Shown: positions 61,023 through 64,000 of the stretch, in pieces
Layout of the letters: each line of letters starts with the position of its first letter
How positions within the stretch are numbered: position 1 is the stretch's first letter
Source of the DNA: Litsea cubeba
Taxonomy: Eukaryota > Streptophyta > Magnoliopsida > Laurales > Lauraceae
Assembly (NCBI GenBank): GCA_012931725.1
Contig: CM022951.1
Span: 75,765,905-75,829,904, forward strand
Direction: 5' to 3'
Length of the DNA: 64,000 nucleotides
Position numbers and translations under genes: made by a program
Notes under the pieces: generated by a model
Database searches by the model: none
Told to the model about the DNA's origin: nothing
Seen by the model: the letters and a program-made list of their open reading frames with translations, nothing else

Positions 61023-64000
61023 CATCACATGATCAATCCAACAACTTTGTCACTCAAATTAGAATAAAATTATATAATCTTAATTAATGCAAATAGGTGT
61101 GAAGATATATAATATAAGAGGGTTGAATCAAAGAAACATGGCCGTGCATAAATTGATTCAATTGGTTAGGTATATCATTATTGATAACTTGGTAGTTGAA
61201 CACAAGTGTTTCTCAATATTCACGTGGCAGAAAAATGTGATGGGAATTGAGAATGCAACTCATGCCCCACTTGAAGGAAATCAAAATACAGAAATGCTAT
61301 TTTATCATAAACTCTGCTTTATCTGCATTCATCACCATTAATGTGGACAAAAGAAGTTAAGCAGTTGCTTGGTTGTGGAGAAGTCAACCTCAGTTGATAA
61401 CATAGATAGTGTTTTTTATTCTTTACTTTTGCATTAGGTGATAAGTTATGTTTTAAGTTGGACATTTTTCAACCCGACTAATAAATGGTTTGAAATGGGC
61501 TGAGTAACCCGAATCCACTCCACTCCAACCCAACCAAACTCATTGTCCTTGCCACCCCATGCATGGTCACTGTGCACGTATAAGTCCAATGCAGTGTGTT
61601 TCACGTGAAAGAACCCCATGTGGGTTTCTGTCCAGTAGTGGAGGACATGACTGACAAGGCCAAGACAAACGGCATGAAAATGGTGGGTCGGTGTCATTTG
61701 AAGGAGAAGACTCCACTCCGTGAAACACTTATTTATGTTGAAAAGTCAGAGGAATGGTCTAGTTATACTCATTACAGAGCATTTTTTTAACTGGGGGATT
61801 GGCACTTGCTAGGTACATTAGGGTATTTTTACCCTGAGACTGCCCTTAAATTAAATCTGACATTTGTTCGAAAATAGTTAAAGTTGAAATCTTTTCTATA
61901 GAATTATTCCTACAATAATAAAGCAATATCGTACTGCCCTAAAATATTACATTGGGTGATGTGTGTGATATTGTATGGCCGTATAATATTGCTGTATGAA
62001 ATCACCCCGGCCATAGGATATGTAGGTCTAAGAACAGCTATACGGATTATATCTCTTAGAAAAAGAATTTCAATTTCCCTATAGGCAAAGGACATTGAGC
62101 AACATAAATCTTAATTAAAAAATAATAAAAATAAATTCATCCATAGGAGATATAATACAAAGCTTATTGTTGCTTAACTGATTAAGGAACATGTGTGGTG
62201 TGCGGACTCTACTCCCTGGTAAAGCATAAAATAGATAAGAAAGTTGATATCATTGTCTTAGTTTTTGCTCAGCAAATAGTGACATTGTGCAGCATGCGGG
62301 TGCACGAGTTTAGATCTCTTAATATGGCTGAAAAATGGGGTTAACATACATGGTTCCTTTTTATAATTTTGATTCCTTTGTTTTCCAATCTTATTTGGAT
62401 TATAGAGAAAAAGCTTCATGTCATCCCTTATTTTCTTTGAATGCTTTTGTTTTCGATCATTGTCTAGTGCTACTTCTACCAGCAGGTCGTATACAAAGAA
62501 AAAAGACGGTTTCACCCATCATATTCAAGGAGTAATTCTAGGAACATATACAATATTTTGTTTGTGTGATTGCAGTGAATCAAATAATGGAATGAATAGA
62601 GATCATTTGAAGCATTTTTTTGCGGTGACCGTGACCAGATCAATTACGGTTCGTCATGTTATCGTGGACAATCTATGCCCGGGGCAGCAACCCCACGTAC
62701 ATGGCAAGTCGACCATGGTGAAGAGACGGACCATGATCGATAGGTTTACTCATGTCAAAACTGGACTAGAATTTGTGATTACATGAATTAAGGACAGCAA
62801 TCTCATCACAGAGTAAATCAAGGATATTTTTTATTGCAACATTGCTATACTTGGGATAATATCCATTCAAATAAGTAAACTAATTCCACCAGCTGTCTTG
62901 TAGATTGATTTCTATAAAATGGAGAGTACACTCATGCATGACTCGCCTTGAGTGGGTGAGATTACCCCAACTAACATGTAGCCGTATCATTGGATTTCGC
63001 ATAGTAGTTCCAAGTGGATATGTTCTCGTTAATTTACTGGAAGGTGAAACGTGTGACACAAACAGCCTCCTACAAGCCTACGCAGTCTAGCTTGTAGCCC
63101 ACCTAGAGCATCAACGGCAGGGGAGCTCGGATCCTCTATCCCATCTATGGAACATGTTTTTTTTTTTATCTCCATTATGGGGCCTACATAGAGTTCATCC
63201 AGACCGTTTGAGATGAATATCATCCTCTCAAATCATATATTTTCAAGTTGCATCTCAAAAAGTAATGGGATCCACTGTACACTTAAGCATCATGATGGAA
63301 ATGTGAATAGGTACGACATGGTATCGCTGCTCACGTGCGGTTAATCAAGTTTCTATCATAGTGCTCAATTGTTGTAGGATAAGATCCCCTACTTTTGAGC
63401 TGAAACTTGAGGATATGTGATTGAATGTTATGGTATTCACCTTGAATAGCCAAGGACGACCTTTATGTGGGCCTCGCCATGGAGTTTCTAACACGTGTTG
63501 CATGATTCCCATGTAATAGTTGTGACAGAGAATCTAAACTCTAAGGTCACATTTGGCAACCAAATTTTTAGGGAAAAGATTTTCAGTTTTTCTAAAGTTG
63601 TAGTAAATACATATTTGGCAATTGTAAATTTCTAAGGATTTGGACGAATGAAAATTTCTATTTGTTAGGATTTTCAGATCCGACCACCTCCCATGAGATT
63701 TGAAAATCCTTACTAAACTGGATTTGCACACCGAACCCTATTTTCTCGAGCTATATATGCATCAATACACACTAATATTAATGTGAAATCCTCAACTATA
63801 CAAATCCCCAGTGAGGAATTTTTGTTCCGATGGTAGCGAAGAATCATCAAATTCATGGATTCCTCACCTGTTACAAAACATGCTCTTGTGTGGATAAAAA
63901 TGCCACCTTATGGATAAAGGTCGGTCTGAAAATCACCTCAATCAATTATCTCAACTTTGGTTTAACAATAATTAAAATGTAATGGTATTTTAATTATAAT
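61023..64000. other. Intergenic DNA, no gene recognised
   Basis: Short open frames on both strands show no family motif, splice context or codon pattern. No structured repeat with clear ends was found. Some CCCATGTGGGTTTC-like and TGGGCCTCGCCATGG-like stretches resemble transposon interiors but cannot be assigned. Confidence 0.4.

Overview
The window is plant nuclear DNA. It has spliced genes with GT-AG introns, plant-only protein families (a wall-associated kinase, an AIPP2-type PHD/PBAH protein, an OVATE-domain fragment, a chloroplast-type purine enzyme relative) and a dense load of plant transposons. It is AT-rich with gene islands. The species cannot be fixed from the sequence; a woody angiosperm with a repeat-rich genome is a fair guess, nothing more. 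All homology calls come from reading translated sequence without a database.

Layout. At 1-6.2 kb is a three-exon wall-associated kinase-like gene on the + strand, frame-consistent over 748 codons but with an AA in place of AG at one splice acceptor. From 6.4 to 20 kb is a repeat-dominated stretch: an old ~118-bp tandem array split by a 1.8-kb solo LTR, Ty3/gypsy and hAT debris, a TRIM-like solo LTR, a possible Pack-MULE carrying an OVATE-domain fragment, and further tandem repeats. A lone NOA1/RIF1 exon lies near 20.3 kb. From 21.3 to 34.6 kb, on the - strand, is a broken CCT1 (TCP-1 alpha chaperonin) gene: N-terminal exons absent, a stop in one exon, central exons missing, and introns filled by a complete young Ty1/copia element, an L1 fragment with a 17-bp target duplication, and an RTE-type LINE that itself carries a hAT MITE.

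The most striking structure is a large inverted duplication with its axis near 37.5 kb. Each arm carries an intronless amidophosphoribosyltransferase-like (ASE) reading frame, diverging from the centre, followed outward by the same truncated CCT1 exons. Left arm about 31.8-37.4 kb; right arm about 37.65-47.5 kb. A foldback MITE sits exactly at the junction. The arms differ by private insertions, so the events can be ordered: ASE-CCT1 fusion and a 144-bp tandem duplication first, then the inverted duplication, then the RTE LINE and hAT MITE in the left arm, and a 57-bp MITE plus a 5.3-kb insert (including a 3.2-kb solo LTR) in the right arm. The ASE-like frames have lost the catalytic cysteine and most of the PRPP loop and share a frame break.

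From 48.2 to 57 kb on the - strand is a well preserved multi-exon AIPP2/PAIPP2-like chromatin reader gene (PHD finger, CCHC knuckle, PBAH domain), whose ancestral N-terminus appears to have been lost from frame. The last 6.6 kb is intergenic with MITEs, a copia-like solo LTR and a tRNA-derived SINE. The likely functional genes are the kinase (if its splice site is tolerated) and the PHD/PBAH gene; the rest is pseudogene or mobile DNA.
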